Of a stretch of 64,000 nucleotides of DNA, positions 36,628-44,771 are shown one piece after another. The notes under the pieces were generated by a model. It was not told where the DNA came from and did not search any database. It was given only the letters and a program-made list of their open reading frames with translations. Both the position numbers and the translations under genes were made by a program. Origin of the DNA: an uncultured Collinsella sp. (lineage in GTDB: Bacteria > Actinomycetota > Coriobacteriia > Coriobacteriales > Coriobacteriaceae); NCBI GenBank assembly GCA_900546775.1, contig UREM01000005.1, positions 5,528 to 69,527 of the forward strand, in the 5' to 3' direction. The stretch's first letter is position 1. The number at the start of each line of letters is the position of its first letter.

Positions 36628-38472
36628 CTAACCCATGACTGACATGGTGAGCAGCACCGCGGCGATGCAGTACGCCAAACACGAGATCATGACGGCGATG
36701 ACGTTCATGGCGGTGCCCGACGTATTGAGGTCGTGCTCGTCACGCCAGAACAGCACCATCAGGTAAATCACGGCGCTCATGTTGCCAATCAGACAAACGA
36801 TGGCCGCAATGTTAAAGCAGCCGGTAAAGAGCTGCTCTTCAAACATGGGCGCGTCGGGGAACGCGGCCGTGCGCACCAGCTGGGCGCACAGGTAGGTCAC
36901 GAGCGACAGAATCAGGCCCATGCCCGTGCTCTGGAAGAAGAACCCCAGATACGGCTTGGGCTCGTCGTCGCGACCGTCATACTCCAGGAAGTAGTTCTTG
37001 ACGAACGACACCATGCGCGAGGCCGCCAGCAGCACGAGCGGCATGGCGCACATGGGGAACACCACCAGATGCGCGGAGCCGAGCGCCGTTCCCAGCACGG
37101 TCGCCATGATGCACGACGCGATGCCCCATACAACAACCCAGTACTGGCGATGCACGAACCAGCTGAGCACGTTCGTCGAGTCGTCCGACGCGCTGTCGCC
37201 CGAGCCGACACCGGCGATCTGCAGGTCCTCCTGATGCTCCTCGGCGATAACGTCCATGGCGTCGTCGAAGGTTACGATACCCAGGATATGACGGTTCTCG
37301 TCGCAGACGGGGATAGCGACCAGGTCGTACTTGGTCATCTCGTCCGTCACGTCTTCCTGGTCCTCGTCGGGCGACACGTAGACCAGGTCGCGATAGGCCA
37401 GCTGACCCAGCGTGGCGTCGCGGTCGGCTACGATCAGCGTGCGCAGCGAAAGCACACCGGTCAGCATGCCGCTCGGATCCTCGGTATAGACGTAGTAGAC
37501 GCTCTCGAAGTCCTCGTCGAGCTCGCGAATCGCCTCGATGGCGTCACCGACCGTTGCCGTGGCGGGCAGGGAGACAAACTCCGAGGTCATGATGCGGCCG
37601 GCGGTGTTGTCCTCATACCCCAGCAGGTTACGAATCGCCTTCTCCTCCTTGACGCCCATCAGGCGCAGGAGCTTCTCGGCCTTCTCGTAATCAAGCTCGT
37701 CGATCAGGTCGGCAGCGTCGTCCGGGTCCATCATGGCCAGCATCGACGATGCGTCCGTGTCGGACAGGCCCTCGAGCATCTCGGTCATAAGCTCGTCGTC
37801 ATCGAACTCCGAGATAGCTTCGGCTGCCTGGGCGGTATCGAGCTGCGCAAACACCTGCGCACGTAGGCGCGGGTCGAGCTGCTCGATAATGTCGGCGATG
37901 TCGGCAGGGTGCAGCTCGCCGAGCGTCTTGTGCGACACCGAGAGTTGGATGTTTTTAGTCGAGCGGTCGAGCAGGTCCATGTAGGACCAAGCGATGATGT
38001 CCTCGCTGAGCGGCTTGCCCAGGTGCTTCATAAAGCCCTCGACGACGTGCTCGAGTGCGGGGCTGATCGCGCGCAGCAGACCGCGGGCACCGACCTCGGC
38101 ACCCAACAGGCGCAGCTGGTTTTCGCCCGACATGGAAAACTTGATGTCGTTGACGCGCACGACCTTCATGCCCTGCGTGTCGACGATCTGCTTATTGAGC
38201 ACGTCGCGCGCCAGCAGGAGCTCGGTCGGCTGCAGGTACGAGAAGCGAATATTGGTGGCAGACGTGTTGAGATACACGCCCGTCTCGTCGATACGGTCGA
38301 CCCATTTGCGCCAGCTGATCATAAACGGCGTCTTGCCGGGGCCGCGAAACGCGAGCGACGTCACGTGTGGAAAAACTTCGCCGGTAGCAATACCAAAATC
38401 GTTGACCACGCCGAGCTTTTCGCCGTCGACGTCCAAGACCGGCAATTTGAGCATCTCACTCAGATAATTCAA
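36628..38472 (-). CDS. MgtE-like protein: PRC-barrel, MgtE_N, CBS pair and an unusual membrane domain
   Basis: A 614-residue protein. Residues 1-115 look like a PRC-barrel region (LPVLDVDGEKLGVVNDFG). An MgtE N-terminal helical domain follows at about 185-295 (LHPADIADIIEQLDPRLRAQ; MDPDDAADLIDELD), then paired CBS domains at about 295-420 (IMTSEFVSLPATATV; VAIPVCDENRHILGIV), which in MgtE sense cytoplasmic magnesium. The last 170 residues hold five hydrophobic segments, but I do not see the Gly-Asn-Ala pore motif of MgtE. It may be a divergent channel, or a sensor partner of the NRMT transporter encoded eight bases downstream. The start is TTG at 38472 after GGGGAG, or ATG at 38454. Confidence 0.78.
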   Translation of the reverse strand: MNYLSEMLKLPVLDVDGEKLGVVNDFGIATGEVFPHVTSLAFRGPGKTPFMISWRKWVDRIDETGVYLNTSATNIRFSYLQPTELLLARDVLNKQIVDTQGMKVVRVNDIKFSMSGENQLRLLGAEVGARGLLRAISPALEHVVEGFMKHLGKPLSEDIIAWSYMDLLDRSTKNIQLSVSHKTLGELHPADIADIIEQLDPRLRAQVFAQLDTAQAAEAISEFDDDELMTEMLEGLSDTDASSMLAMMDPDDAADLIDELDYEKAEKLLRLMGVKEEKAIRNLLGYEDNTAGRIMTSEFVSLPATATVGDAIEAIRELDEDFESVYYVYTEDPSGMLTGVLSLRTLIVADRDATLGQLAYRDLVYVSPDEDQEDVTDEMTKYDLVAIPVCDENRHILGIVTFDDAMDVIAEEHQEDLQIAGVGSGDSASDDSTNVLSWFVHRQYWVVVWGIASCIMATVLGTALGSAHLVVFPMCAMPLVLLAASRMVSFVKNYFLEYDGRDDEPKPYLGFFFQSTGMGLILSLVTYLCAQLVRTAAFPDAPMFEEQLFTGCFNIAAIVCLIGNMSAVIYLMVLFWRDEHDLNTSGTAMNVIAVMISCLAYCIAAVLLTMSVMG

Positions 38473-38686
38473 TGGTGCTCCCCATCAATATTCCTCCGGA
38501 CGCGGCCGCACATGCGGCGTCCGGGGGCTTCTGGATATGTATACGCATGCGCGGGCGGCACGCCGCTCGACGCTTACACCCCGTGCATGCGCAAAAAGCA
38601 CCTGCATGGGGTCATCGACTGTATGGTCGAGGTTTGGATTTCACCTGTAACCTTTCTCTTGACCCTCATTAACCGCAGTAACTATA
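38473..38686 (-). promoter_or_regulatory. Long structured leader of the MgtE-like/NRMT operon
   Basis: A -10-like TATAGT (reverse strand, 38681-38686) would give a leader of about 200 bases. It contains a stem ACCCCGTGCA/TGCATGGGGT (38578-38612) and a strong hairpin CCGGACGC/GCGTCCGG (38496-38524) just before GGAGG. That GGAGG serves a nine-codon frame MGSTIELSE whose stop lies directly before ATG 38454. No known riboswitch consensus, including the M-box, was recognised. Confidence 0.45.
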
Positions 38687-38763
38687 GCATCAGCATCGCC
38701 CTGCGGCATCGAATTTATGCGCTGCACATTGCAGGCATACCAAAGGCTGACGTATCCGTGACA

Positions 38764-38803
38764 TAGCCATTGGGGACGTTCTTAAACGACTACCCAATGA
38801 CTA
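38764..38803. repeat. GGGGAC palindrome covering the stop of the deacetylase gene
   Basis: ATTGGGGACGTTCTTAAACG followed by ACTACCCAATGACTA. The final CTA is the reverse-strand TAG stop (38801-38803) of the next gene. The same family as 422-448. Confidence 0.75.
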
Positions 38804-40207
38804 CTCTGTGGTGTCATCGTCCTCGGCAAGTTGGGGGAACACGGCGTCCTTGGGCATGGTGACCTTCGTCAGCGAGGTGAGCTTTTTGCTCAGCGACGTG
38901 TCCGTCTTGGCCAGGTCGCTGAGCGTCACGATCTTGTAGCCGTCGGCGACAAGACCGTCGATAATCTGCGGCAGCGCCTCGAGCGTCTGCTCGGCGCATT
39001 CGTCTCTATCGGTGAGCAGCACGATATTGCCCGGCGTCACCGAATCGAGCACCGTCGAGACCTGCTCGTCGGCACCGTTGAGCAGCCAGTCGCCCGAGTC
39101 AATATTCCACGAGACCACGGCGGAGACCAGGTCCATCGCATCAATCCAGTTTTGCTCGTCAAAGGCAGCGTAGGGAGCACGCAGCAGCATCGTCTTCACG
39201 CCGGTCGCCGACTTAATCGCATCGGTGCCTTTCGTGATCTGCTCGCGTACCGCCTCACGGTCCTGACCCTTGAGCGAATCGTCGCTGTAGCTGTTGGATC
39301 CGATTTCGCACCCGGCATCGACAATCGCCTTGGCCGTGGCGGACGAGGCCTCGACCGCATCGCCCGAAAGGAAGAACGTCGCGGTGACGCCTTTCTCCTT
39401 GAGCACCTGCAAGATCTGCTTGGTCGCGCCACTCGGGCCCTCGTCAAACGTCAGCGCAACGTACTTTTCGTTACCCTTGGGCGCCACGCTGGCGCACGCA
39501 ACGACGCAATCGGTGGCGGGCACAACTTCGCCGCGGTCCTGCGTCTTGCCCGACTGCTCACCAACCCACACCTCGGAGCGGCCCTGAACGCCCCACGTCT
39601 GCACATACTCGATAGCACCCGTGCCCTCGACCTTGAGCTTGGGCTCGATAACCGTAGCCTGAACCTCATGCTTCTCGTAGGTGTTACGGCCATCCTTGAC
39701 CGTCACCTTCTCGCCACCCTCAAGTTCGCGGCTATCCCATTTGCCCTGTTTTATGCGCTTGCCGTCCACCTTAACCGACAGCTTTTCGCCGCCATGGCGC
39801 TTGAGCACGCTGTCATCGACGGCCAGCAGGTCGCCTGCGTCGTAGGTGTCAGTCAACTCCTGGTCGTCGATGAGATTCTGCAGCGTAGAGCCCACGCGCA
39901 CCGCGGTCTTTTGCCCGTTGAGCTCCACGTTCACGCTGCGGTTGACGTAGCCCACGACGGCAGCGATAAACAGTACGAGTGCGCAACCCACGGCGATGAG
40001 CGCGTAGGGCAGGCGAGACGAACGACGGGGTGTACGGCTGTTGCCGATGCGCGCACTGCGATCGCTAAACCCGCGGCTATGGTTGAGGTACATCGCGCCG
40101 GGCTTACGGTGACGCTTGCGCTGACCGCTGGGCAGCTGCCCCAGGTCGCGGCGCGCCGTCGGACGCGCACCCGAACGCCCGTTTAAGTTGGATCCATTTT
40201 GGCGCAT
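38801..40207 (-). CDS. Membrane-anchored polysaccharide deacetylase homologue, probably inactive
   Basis: A 468-residue protein: basic cytoplasmic tail (1-65), one membrane segment (68-87), an external beta-rich region with DUF348-like pattern (90-185) and a NodB fold (245-450). NodB motif 1 is TFDEGP (residues 253-258) where active enzymes have TFDDGP. Motif 2, normally H-S/T-x-x-H, reads SNSYSDD (304-310), so both zinc-binding His are replaced by Asn and Asp. The motif 5 His is also missing (VLLTDRDE). It therefore probably binds glycan without deacetylating it. ATG at 40207 has GGGAGGG upstream. Its TAG stop is supplied by a GGGGAC palindrome. Confidence 0.85.
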   Translation of the reverse strand: MRQNGSNLNGRSGARPTARRDLGQLPSGQRKRHRKPGAMYLNHSRGFSDRSARIGNSRTPRRSSRLPYALIAVGCALVLFIAAVVGYVNRSVNVELNGQKTAVRVGSTLQNLIDDQELTDTYDAGDLLAVDDSVLKRHGGEKLSVKVDGKRIKQGKWDSRELEGGEKVTVKDGRNTYEKHEVQATVIEPKLKVEGTGAIEYVQTWGVQGRSEVWVGEQSGKTQDRGEVVPATDCVVACASVAPKGNEKYVALTFDEGPSGATKQILQVLKEKGVTATFFLSGDAVEASSATAKAIVDAGCEIGSNSYSDDSLKGQDREAVREQITKGTDAIKSATGVKTMLLRAPYAAFDEQNWIDAMDLVSAVVSWNIDSGDWLLNGADEQVSTVLDSVTPGNIVLLTDRDECAEQTLEALPQIIDGLVADGYKIVTLSDLAKTDTSLSKKLTSLTKVTMPKDAVFPQLAEDDDTTE

Positions 40208-40228
40208 GTGCCCTCCCCCATAAACACA

Positions 40229-40258
40229 GCAAGCCGGAGCAACAGGTCTCCGGCTTGC
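40229..40258 (-). terminator. Hairpin between the PRC-barrel gene and the deacetylase homologue
   Basis: GCAAGCCGGAG and CTCCGGCTTGC arms with an eight-base loop, 22 bases after the PRC-barrel gene on the reverse strand. No long T tract. Confidence 0.75.
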
Positions 40259-40279
40259 CTCCCATCATTTGGTACGTCG

Positions 40280-41035
40280 CTATTTTGTAGCTTTTGACGA
40301 GCCTCCGCTCGCCTTTTGGTATTCGTCCTTAAAGGCCTTGAACATGCCGCGCGTCTTGCCGAGCTGCTTGCCCAGTGCGCGGCTGCCCTTGTCCACGGCA
40401 ACCGACCCCTTGTCGTCGAGCACCTTGGCGCCCTTTTTGACCTTATCGCCCACCACGACGCTGGCCTCGGCGGCCTTGGCAGCCGCACCGCCCGAATACC
40501 CGAGCGACTTGACCTCGTCCGAGACGACCATCGCGCCGTTCTCATAGCCGCGCAGCATCGTCGGCGGCACCTGCGTGTCGCCCACCAGCACGCTCGAAGC
40601 GGCACCGGCGGTCACATAGAATGCCTGTACGATGCCCGAGCGTGGCTTGAACTCAACGTCCGAGCAGTAGCCCACAACATCGCCCGATTCCGTGCGCACG
40701 TCCATGCCAACCCAGATGATGCAATCGTCCAGGTTGATATCGAGGCGCTTGGCCGCGGCGGCATCGTACGTGCCCTTGACGTCATCGACCGCAATGGCGC
40801 CCTCGTAGACACCAATGGCGTCTAGCGCTACGAATCGGTCGGGGCGCTCGATCATGCCCGCGATATCGGACTGGCGGACCATAAAGCCGACCACACGCGT
40901 ACCGCCCGGGGTAAAGACCGGAAAGTGAATCTTTCCGAGCTTTTTAGGGCTGCGCGGCGTGCCGTCCTTTTTGGTGCGCTTGTCCTCGGTAGGCTTGCGA
41001 TAGATCTTGGCGCCGACAAAATCCCCGGCGCGCAT
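40280..41035 (-). CDS. PRC-barrel domain protein
   Basis: A 251-residue soluble protein. A PRC-barrel-like domain spans about residues 1-95 (GAKIYRKPTEDKR... VFTPGGTRVVGFMVRQSD), and a second similar half lies at 100-170 (WVGMDVRTESGDVVGYCSDVEF). The C-terminal 80 residues are Ala/Lys/Gly-rich and probably disordered (VVVGDKVKKGAKVLDDKGS). Its ATG shares a base with the stop of the YtxH-like gene (TAATG), so the two are translationally coupled. PRC barrels bind RNA, tetrapyrrole or protein partners; which applies here is unknown. Confidence 0.75.
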   Translation of the reverse strand: MRAGDFVGAKIYRKPTEDKRTKKDGTPRSPKKLGKIHFPVFTPGGTRVVGFMVRQSDIAGMIERPDRFVALDAIGVYEGAIAVDDVKGTYDAAAAKRLDINLDDCIIWVGMDVRTESGDVVGYCSDVEFKPRSGIVQAFYVTAGAASSVLVGDTQVPPTMLRGYENGAMVVSDEVKSLGYSGGAAAKAAEASVVVGDKVKKGAKVLDDKGSVAVDKGSRALGKQLGKTRGMFKAFKDEYQKASGGSSKATK

Positions 41036-41424
41036 TATGCCTCGGTCGAGGGCTCCGCGGCCTCGGTATCAGCCTCGACGGCGTTCTCGACCACGACGTC
41101 GGCGGCAGGCGTCACGTTGCCGCCCGAAATGGCGTCGTTGAGCTGCTCGCGCAGCTGGTCCATGCGCTCGCGGGCCAGGTCGACCTTGGCGCGCAGGTCG
41201 TCGGTCTTGGCGTCGACCATCGGGCCAAAGTCATTCACCGCGGCACGGGCCTCCTCGGCGCTGTGCTCGTAGGTGTCGCGCATATTGTCCCAGGCGTCGT
41301 TGGCGATATCGGCAGCCATGGCGCGGGTCTCGGCGCCCGAGCGCGGGGCCAGAGCAACACCGATAATAGCGCCGGCAGCAGCACCAAAAAGTGCGCCGGA
41401 GACAAAGCTGAAAGTCTTACCCAT
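41035..41424 (-). CDS. YtxH-like membrane-anchored protein
   Basis: A 129-residue protein. Residues 3-27 form a Gly/Ala-rich membrane segment (FVSGALFGAAAGAIIGVALAP) followed by RSGAETR, the typical start of YtxH-family general stress proteins. An amphipathic helical region (35-95) and an acidic tail follow. ATG at 41424 (MGKTF) has AGAGGA six bases upstream; an ATG two codons earlier is also possible. It overlaps the PRC-barrel gene by one base, so the two are expressed together. Confidence 0.85.
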   Translation of the reverse strand: MGKTFSFVSGALFGAAAGAIIGVALAPRSGAETRAMAADIANDAWDNMRDTYEHSAEEARAAVNDFGPMVDAKTDDLRAKVDLARERMDQLREQLNDAISGGNVTPAADVVVENAVEADTEAAEPSTEA

Positions 41425-41560
41425 GATCATTCCTCTCCTGCGGGCACGTCGGTGCCCACCGTTTGAATGCTGTCCATTATACCCGCAGCGCATCACTTGC
41501 CGCTCCGCTCATCTGCGCCCGGCAAAGGCGCAGGTACGTGATGGTGATAAACGCGTAGGC

Positions 41561-42394
41561 CTACTCCTGAGGCATAGCCGGCATGGCCACCGTGGCACCC
41601 GGGTCCTCGCCGGCGCCGTCCACGAGCGGCAGGCCGCCCTCATGCGCAGGTCCTGCCGGAACCGTCGCCGCACCGCCAAAGACGGCAGCGGAGGCCTCGT
41701 GGTTCTCGGCAACCGCGCCCTCGGTATCAATCGCCACCTGGGGTTCGTCGTCAAAGTTGGGGACGCCCTGGGGCTCGGTGGGAACGGGCTCGGCGGTCGC
41801 ATCGGCAACGGGCTCGGCGTCGACCGGCACATCGCCCTCGTCAGCACCCTCGTCCTCGGCAGCATCTTCGCCGTTCGCAGTAGCGACGGCCTCGTGAGGA
41901 TCCTTGCCCTCGGCCTCGGCGCGCATGCCCAGCACCAGGTTGCGCAGGCCCGCGACCGTGCCTTCCACGTCGGGGGCAGGCTGGTCGGCGTGCAGGTACG
42001 CCCAGTCCATCATAAAGGTGGCCGACGACAGCGCACCGATGGCCAGTGCGTCATCGGGGCACGAAAGCTCGACCTCAAAGACACGCTCGTCATGCTCGCT
42101 CACACGCGTGCGACCGCACGAGATACTGCCGGCAAGACCGGTCTCATTCATGAGCTCGACCGTCACGTGCTCCAGCAGGTGGCAAAGCTCGGTCTGGCCC
42201 ATGCAGTCCTGGAACTCGCGACCCGAATCGCCCAGGCACAGATGCTTGGCAATCGCGGGCACCAGGTAGTACACGCGCGCCGTAGCCTCGATATCCTCCG
42301 AGGTCATGAGCGGCATGCCGGGGTTCACCAGCACGTGCGCGCAAATCTTGTCCTCGCTGACGGTGACCTTAAGGATGTTGAACAGGCCTGCCAT
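41561..42394 (-). CDS. Protein with cyanophycin-synthetase-type N-terminal domain
   Basis: A 277-residue protein. The first 165 residues, with CMGQTELCHLLEHVTVELMN as the most telling block, resemble the non-catalytic N-terminal domain of cyanophycin synthetases, where a similar HLLEH helix occurs. No ATP-grasp or ligase domain follows; instead there is an acidic Ala/Glu/Pro-rich tail of about 110 residues, probably disordered. It lies 24 bases after the CorC/HlyC gene on the same strand. The domain call is from motif memory and moderately sure. A free-standing copy with an acidic tail has no function I can name. Confidence 0.55.
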   Translation of the reverse strand: MAGLFNILKVTVSEDKICAHVLVNPGMPLMTSEDIEATARVYYLVPAIAKHLCLGDSGREFQDCMGQTELCHLLEHVTVELMNETGLAGSISCGRTRVSEHDERVFEVELSCPDDALAIGALSSATFMMDWAYLHADQPAPDVEGTVAGLRNLVLGMRAEAEGKDPHEAVATANGEDAAEDEGADEGDVPVDAEPVADATAEPVPTEPQGVPNFDDEPQVAIDTEGAVAENHEASAAVFGGAATVPAGPAHEGGLPLVDGAGEDPGATVAMPAMPQE

Positions 42395-42418
42395 AACTCT
42401 CCCCTACTCTTCCTTACC

Positions 42419-43792
42419 CTACTCGTCGCCGTCGTGCGGGTCCGCAGAGCCCGCACCAGACGCCGTCGGCTCGTCTGCCGAGGGCTCGGAATCCTTCTTA
42501 TCGGTTTCGGCCGGAGCAATCACGCGAATGAGCGAGATGCGCTGGCCACGCATCGACTGCACCTTAAACTTGTACCCCGCAACCTCAAACACCTCTCCGA
42601 TGTCGGGCACCGAGTCGCAAAGCTCCAAAATCCAGCCGGCGATGGTCTCATAATCATCGCTTTCCTCGAGCGGCCAACCAAGCTCAATCGCGTCATCGCA
42701 CGAAAAACGCCCATCGACGAGCCACTCGCGGCGCGAAAGGCGCGTGAGGTACTTGTTGTCGGGGTCGAACTCGTCCTCGATCTCGCCCACGATCTCCTCG
42801 ACGATGTCCTCGATGGTGATGATGCCGGCCGTGCCACCGTACTCGTCCACGACCACTACGATCTGGTCGTGCGAGGTCTGCATCTCGGACAGCAGCGGCA
42901 GGATGTCCTTGGTGTCGGGCACAAAGGTGGCGTCGCGCAAAAAGTCGGCGATGGGCTGGTCGCCCTTGCCGTCGAGCGAAGGCTGAATCAGGTCCTTGAT
43001 GTGCGCGATGCCGGCGACGTTGTCGGGATCCTCGTGATAGACGGGGATGCGGCTAAAGCCGGTCTGGCGCATGGCGGACAGCACGTCGGCGACCGTCTCG
43101 TCGTCCTCGCACATGGTGGTGTCCACGCGCGGCACCATGACCTCGCGGGCAACGGTGTCTCCCAGGTCGAAGATCTCGTGTATCATGCGCTTTTCCTCGT
43201 CGAGCAAATCGTCCTGCTCCGAGACCATGTATTTGATCTCTTCCTCCGAGACGTTTTGGCGGTCGTCGGCGCTCTTGATGCGCAGGATACGGGCCAGGCC
43301 GTCGGAGCAGGCACCGGTCAGCCACACGAGCGGGCGGGCGATCTTTTGGAACACGGAGAGCGGTCCCACGACCTGCTTGGATACGCCTTCGGCGTTAGCC
43401 AGGCCGATGCGCTTGGGCACAAGCTCGCCAACCACGATGGACACAAAGGCGACGGCGACGGTGATGATGACCGGCGCCAGGCCGCGCGCGATGGCGGAAA
43501 GCGGCGCGATGCCAAAGCTCATGAGCCACGTGGCAAGCGGGTCGGACAGGCTCGTCGAGGCGACGGCGGACGAGGCGAAGCCCACGAGCGTGATGGCGAC
43601 CTGGATGGTGGCGAGCAGCTGGTCGGAGTCGGCGGCCAGCTTAATGGCGCGCTCGGCGCGCTTGTCGCCTTCCTCGGCATCGTGCTCCAACACGGCGCGC
43701 TTAGCCGTGGTGAGCGCCATCTCGGACATAGAGAAGTAGCCGTTGATGAGGGTCAAAACGAGGGTGGTGATAAGGGAGATGGTTATGTCCAT
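42419..43792 (-). CDS. CorC/HlyC-family protein: DUF21, CBS pair, CorC_HlyC domain
   Basis: A 457-residue membrane protein. DUF21 with four membrane segments fills residues 1-190 (LINGYFSMSEMALTTAKR; FVSIVVGELVPKRIGL), a CBS pair lies at about 215-340 (EVMVPRVDTTMCEDDETV; VVVVDEYGGTAGIITIEDIVEEIVGE) and the CorC_HlyC transporter-associated domain at 355-435. An acidic tail of 25 residues ends it. Relatives export magnesium or cobalt (CNNM/CorC type). Complete and typical. It precedes the cyanophycin-domain protein by 24 bases. Confidence 0.92.
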   Translation of the reverse strand: MDITISLITTLVLTLINGYFSMSEMALTTAKRAVLEHDAEEGDKRAERAIKLAADSDQLLATIQVAITLVGFASSAVASTSLSDPLATWLMSFGIAPLSAIARGLAPVIITVAVAFVSIVVGELVPKRIGLANAEGVSKQVVGPLSVFQKIARPLVWLTGACSDGLARILRIKSADDRQNVSEEEIKYMVSEQDDLLDEEKRMIHEIFDLGDTVAREVMVPRVDTTMCEDDETVADVLSAMRQTGFSRIPVYHEDPDNVAGIAHIKDLIQPSLDGKGDQPIADFLRDATFVPDTKDILPLLSEMQTSHDQIVVVVDEYGGTAGIITIEDIVEEIVGEIEDEFDPDNKYLTRLSRREWLVDGRFSCDDAIELGWPLEESDDYETIAGWILELCDSVPDIGEVFEVAGYKFKVQSMRGQRISLIRVIAPAETDKKDSEPSADEPTASGAGSADPHDGDE

Positions 43793-43901
43793 CGGGAGTT
43801 TCTCGAACCTCCAAGATTCGGGCGTCAGGGTAAAACGTTGATGACGGATACGGCAATTGTGCCGGCGCCCAAACGAGGACGCGGGCGCGCAGGCATGGTC
43901 G

Positions 43902-44585
43902 CTAGATTACGAAAAGGATCACCGCCATGAACTGGAAGATGCTGCCGGCGAGCACCCACAGGTGAAACACGCTGTGCAGATAGCGCACGTTTTTGGCGAT
44001 ATAGAACGGCACGCCCGCGGTGTAGCACACGCCGCCGACGGCGAGCAGGGCAAGTGCCACGGGGTTGAGCAGCGACACGAGCTCGGGCAGCTTAAAGACA
44101 ACGAGCCAGCCCATCAGCAGGTAGACCAGGCCGCTTACCCAGTGCGGTTGACGCTCACGCATAAAGCACTCGAGGGCGATGCCGATAATGGCGATGGCCC
44201 ATACGGCAAAGAACAGCGCAGGGCCGCCGTCGTTTGCGAGCGTGATGAGGCAAAACGGCGTATAGCTGCCGGCTATGAGCAGGTAGATGCAGCTGTGGTC
44301 GATAATGCGGAACACGCGCTTGGCGCGCGCGGGCTGAATCGCGTGGTAGAGCGTGGAGGCTAGGTATTCGAGGATAATGCTGACGCCATAGACAATCGCC
44401 GCGGCCATGTGGGCCGGACCTCCGCCGCGCAGGGCGGCGAATACGATCAAGAGCACCAGGCCCGCGATACCCAGCAGGCAGCCGACACCATGGGTGACGG
44501 AGTTCATGATCTCCTCGCCCACCGTGTAGTGTGGAACGGCCGCGGTCTTGGGTCGCGGCTTAGAACTGTCGCTCGAATCGGACAT
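43902..44585 (-). CDS. trhA: Hemolysin III family (PAQR/TrhA) membrane protein
   Basis: A 227-residue protein with seven membrane segments. The PAQR metal-binding residues are present: NSVTHGVGCLL (helix 1 region), STLYHAIQ, RIIDHSCIYLLIAGSYTPF and, at the end, LHSVFHLWVLAGS. ATG at 44585 has GGAGGA about ten bases upstream; a TTG at 44603 in the same frame lacks a ribosome site. Family members are membrane homeostasis proteins, possibly zinc-dependent hydrolases or ion channels. It stands alone on the reverse strand. Confidence 0.9.
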   Translation of the reverse strand: MSDSSDSSKPRPKTAAVPHYTVGEEIMNSVTHGVGCLLGIAGLVLLIVFAALRGGGPAHMAAAIVYGVSIILEYLASTLYHAIQPARAKRVFRIIDHSCIYLLIAGSYTPFCLITLANDGGPALFFAVWAIAIIGIALECFMRERQPHWVSGLVYLLMGWLVVFKLPELVSLLNPVALALLAVGGVCYTAGVPFYIAKNVRYLHSVFHLWVLAGSIFQFMAVILFVI

Positions 44586-44693
44586 GCCGGTTACATCCTC
44601 CAACGTAAAGAGTTCTCAACACTATATCAAAGCGTCTAGGTACGTGCGAAATTTGCACCATACGTGACCCTTTGTTTACCCATTCTTTGCCTG

Positions 44694-44722
44694 TTGACGC
44701 ATCAACGGTGAACGTCCATAAT
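44694..44722 (+). promoter_or_regulatory. Sigma-70-type promoter of the hydrolase gene
   Basis: TTGACG (44694-44699), a 17-base spacer, and CATAAT (44717-44722). Small inverted repeats around it (GTTGATGTATTAAC at 44740) may bind a regulator. Confidence 0.75.
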
Positions 44723-44771
44723 GCGCTTGCATTAAATGTTGATGTATTAACATCTTATAGGAGAATTCCGC

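Noticed and set aside
38473..38686. An M-box magnesium riboswitch
   Set aside because: The conserved M-box opening and loop sequences were not found; only generic stems can be supported.
41273..43930. An 885-codon forward frame opposite the CorC/HlyC and neighbouring genes
   Set aside because: It overlaps three well-supported reverse-strand genes and gives low-complexity His/Arg/Gly-rich sequence, typical of an antisense shadow.
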